Source of the DNA: Streptomyces sp. HmicA12
GTDB lineage: Bacteria; Actinomycetota; Actinomycetes; Streptomycetales; Streptomycetaceae
Reading direction: 5' to 3'
Length of the DNA stretch: 64,000 nt
NCBI RefSeq assembly: GCF_000373565.1
Contig: NZ_KB891809.1
Span: 476,240 to 540,239 of the forward strand
Shown here: in pieces, positions 52,675-61,582 of the stretch
Numbering within the stretch: position 1 is the first letter of the stretch
Layout of the letters: every line of letters begins with the position of its first letter
Made by a program: the position numbers and the translations under genes
The notes under the pieces: model-generated
Told to the model about the DNA's origin: nothing
Databases searched by the model: none
What the model saw: only the letters and a program-made list of their open reading frames with translations

Positions 52675-53085
52675 TCAGGGGCGGTGGGCCAGGACGTTCA
52701 CCACCCGGCCCTGCGGGTCCCGTACGAAGAAGCGGCGGACGCCCCACTCCTCGTCCCGCAGGGCGTGGACGATCTCGGCGCCCGCCGACCGGAACGCCTC
52801 GTACGCCGCGTCCACCTCCGTCACGTCGCCCAGTTCCACGCTCAGGTCCGGGACCACCGGCGCCGTCGCGTCGTGCGTGAGGAACGAGACCTGGGCCGTG
52901 GGGTGGGTGGGCGACGCCATCGTCATGATCCAGCCCTGGTGCATGACCTGCTCGAAGCCCAGCGTGCCGTAGAAGTCGCGGTTCGCCTCCAGGGAGTCCT
53001 GGGAATCCTGGGGATCCCGGCAATCCCGGGACTTCTCGCCTTCCGGCACCTGTACGTTCGGGACCACTCTGCGAATGTCGGTCAT
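52675..53085 (-). CDS. VOC (glyoxalase-like) family protein with a repeat-encoded insertion
   Basis: 136 residues. The vicinal-oxygen-chelate fold is seen in NRDFYGTLGFEQVMHQGWIMTM, AQVSFLTHDATAPVV and RRFFVRDPQGRVVNVLAH. Between the first strand (VVPNVQV) and NRDFYG there are about 17 extra residues rich in Asp, Ser, Gln and Pro. They are encoded by five 9-bp units (52992-53036). Relatives go straight from the first strand to the helix, so the insertion is recent. Function unknown. Confidence 0.8.
   Translation of the reverse strand: MTDIRRVVPNVQVPEGEKSRDCRDPQDSQDSLEANRDFYGTLGFEQVMHQGWIMTMASPTHPTAQVSFLTHDATAPVVPDLSVELGDVTEVDAAYEAFRSAGAEIVHALRDEEWGVRRFFVRDPQGRVVNVLAHRP
52992..53036. repeat. 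In-frame 9-bp minisatellite within the VOC gene
   Basis: Five successive units related to GGGAATCCT lie inside the coding sequence. Length changes by unit keep the frame. Confidence 0.75.
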
Positions 53086-53101
53086 GGCGTCATCATGGCG
53101 G

Positions 53102-54085
53102 TCATCGCCCCCGGAACGTGGTCCGGTACGCGCCCGGCGACACCCCCACCAGCCGCTGGAAGTGCTGGCGCAGCGAGACGCCCGTACCGAAGCCGGTCTC
53201 CGTCGCGACGCGGTCCACCGTGTGGTCCGTCCGCTCCAGCAACTCCCTTGCCCTGTCGACGCGTTGATGCGCCAGCCAGGTCATGGGGGTCATGCCCGTC
53301 TCCTCGCGGAAGCGCCGGTTGTACGTGCGGACCGACATGCCGTCGCGGGACGCAAGCTCCGCGAGGGTCAGGGGCTCGGACAGGCGCGTCAGCGCCCACG
53401 CCCGGGACGCCGATGTCGACGTCAACCCCGTTTCCTCCACCGGGCGTTGGATGTACTGCGCCTGTCCGCCCTCCCGGTACGGGGGCACCACCGTGCGCCG
53501 CGCGACCTCGGCCGCGACCGCCGAGCCGTGGTCCGCCCGGATCATGTGCAGGCACAGGTCGATGCCCGCGGCCTCGCCCGCCGAGGTCAGCACCCGGCCC
53601 TCGTCCACGTACAGGACGTCCGCGTCGACCGTGACCCGCGGGAACGTACGGGCGAAGCGCGCCGACGACATCCAGTGCGTCGTCGCCCGGCGGCCGTCCA
53701 GCAGACCCGCCGCCGCCAGCACGAACGCGCCCGTGCAGATGGACGCCACCCGGCCCCGGGACGCATCGACGGCCTGCGCCAGCTCGGCTTCCAGCGCGCC
53801 GGGTCGCAGGGACTCGTCCAGCTCGTGCGAGGCCGGGACCAGGACCGTGTCCGCCGCCGCCACCGTCTCCAGTCCGTGCTCCGCGTAGATGGGGAAGTCG
53901 GCGTCCGTACGCACCTTTCCCGGCCGGGGCGCGCACGTACGGACGTCGTAGAGCAGCTCGCCCGTCGACGGGTCGCGGGCCGTGCCGAACAGCTGGTGGA
54001 CCAGGCCCAGTTCCATGGGCAGGACGCCGTCTCTGACGAGGACCGCCACCGAGTGGGCGGTGTCACGGGTACGTCGCGTGCTCAT
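53102..54085 (-). CDS. GlxA-type AraC family regulator with DJ-1/PfpI domain
   Basis: 327 residues (unrelated to glxA the oxidase despite the family name). The N-terminal DJ-1/PfpI-like domain contains VAVLVRDGVLPMELGLVHQLF and ASICTGAFVLAAAGLLDGR, with Cys at the nucleophile-elbow position. The C-terminal AraC double HTH is ELASRDGMSVRTYNRRFREETGMTPMTWL and ELLERTDHTVDRVATETGFG. Such regulators control detoxification or catabolism. It starts 20 bp beyond the VOC gene. Confidence 0.88.
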   Translation of the reverse strand: MSTRRTRDTAHSVAVLVRDGVLPMELGLVHQLFGTARDPSTGELLYDVRTCAPRPGKVRTDADFPIYAEHGLETVAAADTVLVPASHELDESLRPGALEAELAQAVDASRGRVASICTGAFVLAAAGLLDGRRATTHWMSSARFARTFPRVTVDADVLYVDEGRVLTSAGEAAGIDLCLHMIRADHGSAVAAEVARRTVVPPYREGGQAQYIQRPVEETGLTSTSASRAWALTRLSEPLTLAELASRDGMSVRTYNRRFREETGMTPMTWLAHQRVDRARELLERTDHTVDRVATETGFGTGVSLRQHFQRLVGVSPGAYRTTFRGR

Positions 54086-54097
54086 GGGGCGATGCTG

Positions 54098-55606
54098 TCA
54101 TCCGGGCGGCGCCACCGCCGACAGCGGCTGGGCGATGTCCTCCAGGGACTTGCGTTCCGCCTTCACCGCGAACGCCACCGCCACCAGGCCCGCCGCGCAC
54201 ATCAGCCCGGCGCCGACCTGGAAGGCGAGCACCGTGTCGGCGACCTTGCCGCTCTCGGTGAGGTCGGCGAACAGCAGCGGGCCGCTGATGCCGCCGGCCG
54301 CCGTGCCGACCGCGTAGAAGAAGGCGATCGCCATCGCGCGCGTCTCCATCGGGAAGATCTCCGAGACGGTGAGGTACGCGCTGGAGGCGCCCGCCGACGC
54401 GAAGAACAGGACCACCGACCAGCAGGCCGTCAGGGTCGTCGCCGTGAGCGAGCCGCGGTCGAAGAGCCAGGCCGTGACGAACAGGAGGATGCCCGACAGG
54501 AGGTAGGTGGAGGAGATCATGACGCGGCGGCCGACCGTGTCGAAGAGCTTGCCGAGCAGCAGCGGGCCCATGAAGTTGCCCGCCGCGATCACCGCGAAGT
54601 AGTAGCCGGTGGAGCCGGTCGGCACGTCGTAGAAGGTCGTGAGGATGACGCCGAAGCCGAAGGTGATGGCGTTGTAGAGGAACGCCTGGCCGATGAAGAG
54701 CGACAGGCCGAGAGTCGTGCGGCGGGGGTAGGAGCGGAAGACCGTGCGGGCGATCTCCAGGAAGCCGGTGCTCTTGCGCTGGTGGATGGTGATCTCGCCC
54801 GCGGGCGGCGGGAGTTCACGGTCGGGGTGTTCCGCCCTGATCTTCTCCTCCACCCCGTCCACCAGGGAGTTCGCCTCCTCTCCCCGGCCGTGGATGAACA
54901 GCCAGCGGGGGCTCTCGGGAACATTGCGCCGCACGAGCAGGATGACCAGGCCGAGGACGACGCCGAGGGCGAAGGTCAGGCGCCAGCCGACGTTCATCGC
55001 GAACAGGTCCGTGTCGAGGGCCACGATCGAGAGCAGCGAGCCGCCGATCGCGCCGAGCCAGAAGCTGCCGTTGATGATCAGGTCCACGCGGCCGCGGAAC
55101 TTCGACGGGATCAGCTCGTCGATCGCCGAGTTGATGGCCGCGTACTCGCCGCCGATGCCGAAGCCCGTGAAGAAGCGGAAGACGAAGAACCACCAGGTGG
55201 AGAAGGACAGCGCGGTGAGGGCCGTGGCCGCCAGGTAGACCGCCAGGGTCAGCAGGAAGAGCTTCTTGCGGCCGAAGCGGTCGGTGAGCCAGCCGAAGAA
55301 GAGGGCGCCGGAGCAGGCGCCCGCCACGTACAGGGCCGCCGCGGTGCCGGTGACCTGCGCGGACGAGATGGGCAGGCCGCTGCCGGACTCGGACAGGCGG
55401 CCCGCGATGTTGCCGACGACCGTGACCTCCAGGCCGTCCAGAATCCAGACCGTGCCGAGGCCGATCACCACCATCCAGTGCCATCGCGACCAGGGGAGGC
55501 GATCCAGGCGGGCGGGGACGGCGGTGGTGACGGTGCCGGTGGCTCCGCCGGTGCCGGTGGCTCCGCCGGTGCCGGTGCCGGGTTGCTGCGGGGGTTCCAG
55601 GGACAT
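54098..55606 (-). CDS. MFS transporter, sugar-porter-like
   Basis: 502 residues and 12 predicted helices. Sugar-porter motifs are GWLTDRFGRKKLF, FRFFTGFGIGGEYAAINSAI, the central RRNVPESPRWLFIHGRGEEA and the second-half GKLFDTVGRRV. The N-terminus has a Gly/Ala/Thr repeat encoded by a 15-bp tandem unit (55535-55580). Start ATG 55606 has GAGGAGG four bases upstream; the frame reaches 55654. Substrate unknown; relatives move sugars, polyols or aromatic acids. Lies 13 bp from the AraC regulator, which may control it. Confidence 0.87.
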   Translation of the reverse strand: MSLEPPQQPGTGTGGATGTGGATGTVTTAVPARLDRLPWSRWHWMVVIGLGTVWILDGLEVTVVGNIAGRLSESGSGLPISSAQVTGTAAALYVAGACSGALFFGWLTDRFGRKKLFLLTLAVYLAATALTALSFSTWWFFVFRFFTGFGIGGEYAAINSAIDELIPSKFRGRVDLIINGSFWLGAIGGSLLSIVALDTDLFAMNVGWRLTFALGVVLGLVILLVRRNVPESPRWLFIHGRGEEANSLVDGVEEKIRAEHPDRELPPPAGEITIHQRKSTGFLEIARTVFRSYPRRTTLGLSLFIGQAFLYNAITFGFGVILTTFYDVPTGSTGYYFAVIAAGNFMGPLLLGKLFDTVGRRVMISSTYLLSGILLFVTAWLFDRGSLTATTLTACWSVVLFFASAGASSAYLTVSEIFPMETRAMAIAFFYAVGTAAGGISGPLLFADLTESGKVADTVLAFQVGAGLMCAAGLVAVAFAVKAERKSLEDIAQPLSAVAPPG

Positions 55607-55660
55607 GGGCCCTCCTCGTTGAGGGAATGGCCCGGCCCGAGTTCCCCGGCCCACCAGGGC

Positions 55661-57019
55661 TTACGCCCCGAAGGCCCGCGACACCGTATAGATCAGCAGC
55701 CCCGCCAGCGAGCCGACCACCGTGCCGTTGATCCGGATGAACTGCAGGTCACGTCCGATGTGCGCCTCGATCTTGCGGGAGGTGTGCTCGGCGTCCCAGC
55801 CGGCCACGGTGTCCGTGATGAGGGACGTGATCTCGGCGCGGTACGTCGTGACGACGTACACCGCCGCGCCCTCCACCCAGCCGTCGACCTTCGCCTGCAC
55901 CTTCGCGTCGGACGCCATCCGCCGCCCGAGCGAGAGCAGCGACGCCCGCACGCGCAGGCGCAGCTCGCTGCGCTCGTCCTCGGCGGCCGCCACGATCATC
56001 GAGCGGACCGCGGACCAGGTGGAGGCGATCAGGTCCTGCACCTCGGAACGGCCGAGCACCTCGGACTTCAGGCGCTCGACGCGCGCCCGGGTGTCCGAGT
56101 CGGACTGCAGGTCGCCCGCGAAGTCGCGCAGGAAACGGTCGACGGCGCCGCGGGCAGGGTGCTCCGGCATGTCGCGCATCTCGGTGACGAAGCGGAGCAG
56201 CTCCTTGTAGACCCGCTCCCCCACGCGCTTGTCGACGAAGCGGGGCGTCCAGCCGGGGGCCCCGCCCTGCACCGCGTCCATCACCGAGTCCGAGTGCAGG
56301 ACGAGCCAGTCGTGGGCCCGCGCGCACACCAGGTCGACGACCCGCCGGTGGCCGCCGTCCGCGACGACCTTCTCCAGCATCTTGCCGAGGCCCGGCGCGA
56401 TCTCGGCGTTGTCGGCGCGGCGCGTGATGGCCTCGCCGACCACCGCCTGGACGTCGGAGTCGCGCAGGACCGTCAGCGCGCCCCTGAGCGCCGTGGCCAG
56501 CTCCGCCGTCACCCGGTCGGCGTTCTTGGGCTCGGCCAGCCAGGCGCCCAGGCGGGAGCCGATGCCGACGGCGCGCAGGCGGTCGCGCACGACGTCGCCG
56601 GAGAGGAAGTTCTCACCGACGAACTCACCCAGCGAGAGGCCCAGTTGATCCTTCTTCTTCGGGATGATCGCGGTGTGCGGGATGGGGATGCCCAGCGGGT
56701 GGCGGAAAAGGGCCGTGACCGCGAACCAGTCGGCGAGCGCGCCGACCATGCCGGCCTCGGCGGCCGCCGCGACGTACCCGGTCCAGGCGCCCGCGCCGGA
56801 GTGCCCCGCCCAGGTGGCGAGTACGTAGACGATCGCGACCAGGACCAGCAGGCCCGTCGCCGTCGTCTTCATTCGGCGTACACCGCGGCGCTTCTCCTCG
56901 TCGGCCGCGGTGAACTCGGTGACGGAGCGGCGGGCGGTGCGGGGTTGGGCGGCGGGGCCGGGGGCATACTGCCCAGAGCCTCCTTGACCCGTTTCGCCCT
57001 GTTTGTCCGTCTCGTTCAT
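55661..57019 (-). CDS. DUF445 family membrane protein
   Basis: 452 residues. A hydrophilic N-terminus (~50 residues) precedes a helix (TATGLLVLVAIVYVLATW) and the family segment AAAEAGMVGALADWFAVTALFRHPLG. A long helical cytoplasmic middle follows, then a C-terminal helix (INGTVVGSLAGLLIYTVSRAF). DUF445 proteins (YjiN type) have no established function. Start ATG 57019. Confidence 0.88.
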   Translation of the reverse strand: MNETDKQGETGQGGSGQYAPGPAAQPRTARRSVTEFTAADEEKRRGVRRMKTTATGLLVLVAIVYVLATWAGHSGAGAWTGYVAAAAEAGMVGALADWFAVTALFRHPLGIPIPHTAIIPKKKDQLGLSLGEFVGENFLSGDVVRDRLRAVGIGSRLGAWLAEPKNADRVTAELATALRGALTVLRDSDVQAVVGEAITRRADNAEIAPGLGKMLEKVVADGGHRRVVDLVCARAHDWLVLHSDSVMDAVQGGAPGWTPRFVDKRVGERVYKELLRFVTEMRDMPEHPARGAVDRFLRDFAGDLQSDSDTRARVERLKSEVLGRSEVQDLIASTWSAVRSMIVAAAEDERSELRLRVRASLLSLGRRMASDAKVQAKVDGWVEGAAVYVVTTYRAEITSLITDTVAGWDAEHTSRKIEAHIGRDLQFIRINGTVVGSLAGLLIYTVSRAFGA

Positions 57020-57266
57020 GATCGATCCGTCCCGTTCATCCGTCCGTCCGCCTCGTTCCTCGCCCGTTCCACGTCCGGTCCCCGGTCGGCAATGTCATTC
57101 CCCTCACACATTGTCTCTTCCTGACCTACTCCCGGAACGAACCACAAGTTCCCGACGTCTCATTGGTCGGAGGGGGGCACCGTCGGCCTCGTCCCGCCCC
57201 ATGACGCATCATGGGTTCATCACACCGGAGCCTTGGGCTCCCCCTGCCCGAGGAGACACACACCGC

Positions 57267-58589
57267 ATGACCAGGCGTCACGGTTATGCCTTGTTGGCCG
57301 CGCTCGCCGCGGTCGTCGTGGTGATCTCGGCCGCCATATACGTCGGGTTCTCCGGCGTCCTGCGAGGCGGCGACGACAACGTACAGGCGGGTGGCACCCA
57401 CCCGCGCAGCTCCGCCGCGCCCGCCTCCACCGGCACCTGGGCCGGCAGCTGGTCGGCCTCCCCCGCGGGCGCCGAGCCCGGCACGGAGACGAATGGATTC
57501 TCCGGCCGCTCGGTCCGCAACGTCGTGCACACCAGCATCGGCGGCACCGGTGCCCGCATCACGCTCTCCAATCTCTACGGCCAGTCCCCCCTCACCATCA
57601 CCCACGCCTCGATCGCCGTCGCCTCGGCGCCGAACAGCCCGACGGCGCTCGCGAACACGGTGCGCCGCCTGACGTTCTCCGGGAACACCTCGGTGGTCAT
57701 CCCGGCCGGCACGCAGGTCCTCAGCGACGCCGTGCGCCTCCAGGTGCCGAGCGACTCCGACATGCTCGTCACCACGTACTCGCCGACCCCCTCCGGACCC
57801 GTCACGTACCACCCGCAGGCCCGGCAGATGTCGTACGTGGCCGACGGCGACCTCGTCGAGGAGCCGAACGGCACGCGGTACACCGCGCAGAGCCCCTACT
57901 GGCGCTACCTGACCGCGCTCGACGTGCTCAGCAACGAGGCGGCGGGCACCGTCGTCGTCGTCGGCGACTCGCTCACCGACGGCATCACCTCCACCATGGG
58001 CGCCAACCACCGCTGGACGGACTTCCTCGCCGAGCGCCTGCGCGACGAGTCGGGTGCCCCGCACTACGGCGTCGTGAACCAGGGCATCAGCGGCAACCGC
58101 GTCCTGTCCGACGGCCTCGGCCGCCCCGCGAACAACCCGAGCGGCCTGTCCCGCTTCGACCGGGACGCGCTGAACCGTTCCGGCGTGCGGGCCGTCGTCA
58201 TAGACCTCGGGATCAACGACATCCTGCGCAACCCGCAGCAGACCAACCCCGACAAGATCGCGGACGGGCTGCGCGAGCTGGTCCGGCAGGCCCACGCGCG
58301 CGGGCTGCGGGTCGTCGGGGCGACGCTCATGCCGTTCCAGGGGCACCGCGGGTACGAGCCGTACCTGGAGACCGTGCGCCAGGGCGTCAACGAGCAGATC
58401 CGGGCCGGCAAGGTCTACGACAGCTACGTCGACTTCGACAGGGCGCTGCGCGATCCCTACAACCCGCGGCGGCTGCTGTCGCAGTACGACTCGGGCGACC
58501 ATCTGCACCCCAGCGACGCGGGGTACCGCAAAATGGCCGAGACCTTCGACCTGACCTCGTTGAAGGGCTCCACCGGCGCCGAGCTGTAA
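57267..58589 (+). CDS. SGNH/GDSL-family secreted hydrolase
   Basis: 440 residues. An N-terminal membrane/signal helix (~9-27) precedes a ~190-residue beta-rich region with a galactose-binding-like composition. The SGNH domain follows with all blocks: I VVVVGDSLTDG (Ser), II GISGN, III GINDI and V DHLHP (Asp/His). Members are esterases or lipases acting outside the cell, often on acetylated polysaccharides. Start ATG 57267 with AGGAG upstream. Monocistronic. Confidence 0.88.
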   Translation: MTRRHGYALLAALAAVVVVISAAIYVGFSGVLRGGDDNVQAGGTHPRSSAAPASTGTWAGSWSASPAGAEPGTETNGFSGRSVRNVVHTSIGGTGARITLSNLYGQSPLTITHASIAVASAPNSPTALANTVRRLTFSGNTSVVIPAGTQVLSDAVRLQVPSDSDMLVTTYSPTPSGPVTYHPQARQMSYVADGDLVEEPNGTRYTAQSPYWRYLTALDVLSNEAAGTVVVVGDSLTDGITSTMGANHRWTDFLAERLRDESGAPHYGVVNQGISGNRVLSDGLGRPANNPSGLSRFDRDALNRSGVRAVVIDLGINDILRNPQQTNPDKIADGLRELVRQAHARGLRVVGATLMPFQGHRGYEPYLETVRQGVNEQIRAGKVYDSYVDFDRALRDPYNPRRLLSQYDSGDHLHPSDAGYRKMAETFDLTSLKGSTGAEL

Positions 58590-58616
58590 CCGGGCTACGG
58601 CCTGCCCAGGGCGCCC

Positions 58617-58722
58617 CCGCCTTGGGCAATCTGCCGCCCCGCCGCGTTCCCGCCCCGGGCGCGTGCCACCCCCCGCCTTGGGCAATCTGCCGCCTGGGGC
58701 GGCAGGGTGGGCAAGGCGGCAC
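58617..58722. repeat. Direct-repeat hairpin region after the SGNH hydrolase gene
   Basis: CCGCCTTGGGCAATCTGCCG occurs twice, near 58617 and 58670. The second copy pairs imperfectly (18 of 22) with a downstream arm ending GGGCAAGGCGG, forming a strong hairpin that may end the SGNH transcript. Confidence 0.6.
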
Positions 58723-58794
58723 CCCGGCGCGGGGTGAGCGCTTCATCGGGCGGCCGGTACAGCGCCGTTCGCGGGTGATCGCCCGGTGGGGGCT

Positions 58795-58828
58795 GAGCGC
58801 GCAGTTCCCCGCGCCCCTGACGGGGCGC
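58795..58828. repeat. GGGGCGCGGGGAACTGCGCG-family element (single copy)
   Basis: Reverse-strand copy of the intergenic element, with a short stem CGCCCC-TGA-CGGGGCG. It lies between the convergent SGNH and DUF1707 genes. Confidence 0.7.
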
Positions 58829-58860
58829 TGATCCCGGCCCGCGCCGCAAGCGGGCCGAGC

Positions 58861-59736
58861 TCAATCCCAGTGACGGCCCCGCCGGCGGCGCTCGCGGCGT
58901 TCCTCCAGGCGGTCCAGGTGCTCCTCGACGCGCTCACGGTGCCGCTCCACGCGGTCCTCGTGGAGGTGCCGGTGCCGGTCGTGGTGGCCCTCAAGGAGCT
59001 CGCGGCGCCCCTCCCGCCGCTCCAGCTTGTCGCGGCGGCGCTCCTCCTTCAGGCGCTGGCGCTCGGCGCGGGTCACCTTCCGCTCCACCCCGACACCGCC
59101 CCAGAACGCGAACCCGGTGACGATCACCCGCGGCGCCCCGGGATCGCCGGCCACCCCGGACTCGCTGTGGTCGAAGCCGCCCATGATGCCGATGCCGCGC
59201 ACGACGACCTCGACGCCGGGCGGCACGATCACATTGACGCCGCCCATGATCGCGACGCAGTTGATGACGATCTCGCGGTCCTCGAAGTTCGCCTCGCGCA
59301 GGTCGAGTTCACCACCGCCCATCACCGCGACACAGTCGAACCGGCGCGGCGCCGTCCACCGCCCCTTGCGCTCGAACCCCGAGAGGATGCCCACGCCCCA
59401 CGCCGAACCGCCCGCCTCGCCGCCGATCCGCGCAGCCCAGTCCACGGCGCCCTCGGGCAACGGCCCCTTCACCAGGTTCACCGGGGCGGGCGCCGGGGCG
59501 GGCGCTCCCGCGCCGGGCAGGTCGCGGGTGATCGGCGCCAGCTCCCGGTACGTACGCGCCTTGTACGTCTCTTCGAGGCGCTCGGTGAACTCGTCCATGT
59601 CGAGGCGCCCCTCGGCCATGGCGTCGCGCAGCCGCTCGGCGACCTGCTCCCGGTCGGCGTCGGAGGCGCGCAGATCGAGGCCGTCGTCGGAAGGGTTCGA
59701 GGCGTCGGGGCGGTCCGGGAGCGATGCGTCCGTCAT
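58861..59736 (-). CDS. DUF1707 protein with LiaF-like C-terminal domain
   Basis: 291 residues. DUF1707 occupies residues ~20-73 (DLRASDADREQVAERLRDAMAEGRLDMDEFTERLEETYKART). A beta-helical region with repeated MGG motifs follows (CVAVMGGGELDLREA, CVAIMGGVNVIVP, GIGIMGGFD), like the cell-wall-active antibiotic response (LiaF/DUF2154) domain. The last ~75 residues are highly charged Arg/Glu/His and probably coiled-coil. Proposed envelope-stress roles are inference from family. Confidence 0.82.
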   Translation of the reverse strand: MTDASLPDRPDASNPSDDGLDLRASDADREQVAERLRDAMAEGRLDMDEFTERLEETYKARTYRELAPITRDLPGAGAPAPAPAPVNLVKGPLPEGAVDWAARIGGEAGGSAWGVGILSGFERKGRWTAPRRFDCVAVMGGGELDLREANFEDREIVINCVAIMGGVNVIVPPGVEVVVRGIGIMGGFDHSESGVAGDPGAPRVIVTGFAFWGGVGVERKVTRAERQRLKEERRRDKLERREGRRELLEGHHDRHRHLHEDRVERHRERVEEHLDRLEERRERRRRGRHWD

Positions 59737-59755
59737 ACGTTTCAGCCTACGGGCG

Positions 59756-60751
59756 TCAGGGCTTTACGGAAGCTCCCCCGGCATACATCCGCGCGATCAC
59801 GCTCTCGATGTCCGGCTCCCGCACCGACAGGTCCGCCAGCGGATAGCGCCCGGCGATCTCCGCCACCAACGGCGCCGCCGACTGCCCGGCCGGGAACGCC
59901 AGCCACTGCCGCGCCCCCTCCACCTTCACCACCCGCGCCGAGGCGACCATCTCCAGCTCCAGCGGCGGCAGTTCACGCTCCAGGTCGACGACGAGGGTGC
60001 GCTCGCCGCCGCCCAGGTCGTGCAGCCCCTCCAGCTCGCCGTCGTACATCAGACGGCCGTGGTCGATGACCATGACGCGGCGGCACAGCTGCTCGATGTC
60101 GGTGAGATCGTGCGTGGTCAGCAGCACCGTCGTGCCCTGCTCGGCGTTCAAGTCCCGCAGGAATCCCCGCACTTTGACCTTGGACACGACGTCGAGGCCG
60201 ATCGTCGGCTCGTCCAGGTACAGCACCTCGGGGTCGTGCAGAAGCGCCGCCGCGATGTCACCGCGCATCCGCTGCCCGAGCGAGAGCTGCCGGACGGGGA
60301 CCTCCAACAGCGGCTCCAGTTCCAGGAGTTCGACACAGCGGGCCAGGTTCTCCGTGTAGCGCGCGTCCGGGATCCGGTACATGCGGCGCATCAGACGGTA
60401 CGAGTCGATGAGCGGCAGGTCCCACCAGAGCGTGGTGCGCTGACCGAAGACGACACCGATGCGGTGCGCCAGCCTGGAGCGGTCGCGCGACGGGTCGATA
60501 CCGGCGACGCGCAGCCGGCCCGCGCTCGGGGTCAGGATGCCGGTCAGCATCTTGATGGTGGTCGACTTCCCGGCGCCGTTCGGCCCGATGTAGCCGACCA
60601 TCTCACCGCGCGGCACCGTGAACGTCAGCGAGTCCACGGCCCGCACCTCACGCCGCTCGCGCCGCAGGAAACCCGCCTTGCGGCGCACGTCGAAGACCTT
60701 CTCGACGCCCTCCACCTCGATGAGTACGTCCGTGCCGACGTCAACCGCCAT
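59756..60751 (-). CDS. ABC-2 exporter ATP-binding protein
   Basis: 331 residues. Walker A is IGPNGAGKSTTIKML, the signature LSLGQRMRGDIAAALLHDP, Walker B VLYLDEPTIGLD and the H-loop LLTTHDLTDIEQL. A C-terminal ~80-residue extension is typical of drug- or polysaccharide-type exporter ATPases. ATG 60751 was chosen over 60760. Co-directional with two ABC-2 permeases with almost no gap. Confidence 0.88.
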   Translation of the reverse strand: MAVDVGTDVLIEVEGVEKVFDVRRKAGFLRRERREVRAVDSLTFTVPRGEMVGYIGPNGAGKSTTIKMLTGILTPSAGRLRVAGIDPSRDRSRLAHRIGVVFGQRTTLWWDLPLIDSYRLMRRMYRIPDARYTENLARCVELLELEPLLEVPVRQLSLGQRMRGDIAAALLHDPEVLYLDEPTIGLDVVSKVKVRGFLRDLNAEQGTTVLLTTHDLTDIEQLCRRVMVIDHGRLMYDGELEGLHDLGGGERTLVVDLERELPPLELEMVASARVVKVEGARQWLAFPAGQSAAPLVAEIAGRYPLADLSVREPDIESVIARMYAGGASVKP

Positions 60752-60766
60752 GTCCCACACTCCCGT

Positions 60767-61582
60767 TCAGCTCCCCGTACTCCGATACGCGCGCAGCGCC
60801 GCCCGCCACAGCATCCCCGCCACCGCCAGGGCCGCCGCGGCCACCAGCGGCGTCGTGAACGCGGTCCACCGCGGCAGGTCCAGCGGGTAGGGGCGGCCGA
60901 GGATGTAGAGCGCCGGGATCCAGTTGACGAAGGCCAGCGGCAGGACGAAGGTGACGCCCCGCAGCAGGTTGTCGCCGAACACGGTCGGCGGGTACTGGAG
61001 CAGGGCGTTGCCGCCGAACGTCGCCGCGTTCTGCACCTCGGCCGCGTCCTGCGCCACGATCTGGAAGGCCGCGCCCGCGAGGAACACGGCGACGAAGATC
61101 CCCGCCCCGCTGACCAGCAGCACCGGCACGAGCAGCACCTTCAGCGGGGTCCAGGCCACGTCCATCGCCGTCACCGACCAGCCGAGGACCACCAGGCCCT
61201 GCGCGAACCGCCCCACCCTGCGCAGCGCGAACCGGTCGGCCGCCACCTGCGCGAGCACCGGCGCGGGCCGCACCAGGAACACGTCCAGCGTGCCGTCCCG
61301 CACCCGCTGCCCGACCCGCCCCAGCGAACCGGCGGCCAGGTCGGCGAGCCCGAAGGCGGCGCCCGCGGTGCCGTACAGGAAGGCGATCTCGGGGAGCGTG
61401 TACCCGCCGAGCCGGTCGACCTGCGAGAACATCAGCAGGATCCCGACGAACTCCAGGGCCGTCACCGCGAAGTTGCCGATCGTCGTCAGCACGAAGGACG
61501 TGCGGTACGCCATCGTGGAGCGGATCCACGCGCCGCTGACCAGCCGGAACGCCCGTACCCCCACCACCGTCCTGCTAGCCAC
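60767..61582 (-). CDS. ABC-2 family permease (PF06182-like), subunit 2
   Basis: 271 residues, about six helices. DVFLVRPAPVLAQVAADRFALR and NALLQYPPTVFGDNLLRGV are typical of ABC-2 permeases of the PF06182 group. Start GTG at 61582 overlaps the other permease stop by 8 nt. Cargo unknown. Confidence 0.82.
   Translation of the reverse strand: MASRTVVGVRAFRLVSGAWIRSTMAYRTSFVLTTIGNFAVTALEFVGILLMFSQVDRLGGYTLPEIAFLYGTAGAAFGLADLAAGSLGRVGQRVRDGTLDVFLVRPAPVLAQVAADRFALRRVGRFAQGLVVLGWSVTAMDVAWTPLKVLLVPVLLVSGAGIFVAVFLAGAAFQIVAQDAAEVQNAATFGGNALLQYPPTVFGDNLLRGVTFVLPLAFVNWIPALYILGRPYPLDLPRWTAFTTPLVAAAALAVAGMLWRAALRAYRSTGS

Noticed and set aside
53075..57124. A 1349-residue plus-strand open frame
   Set aside because: It is fully antisense to the AraC, MFS and DUF445 genes, with low-complexity R/G/H composition and no domain.
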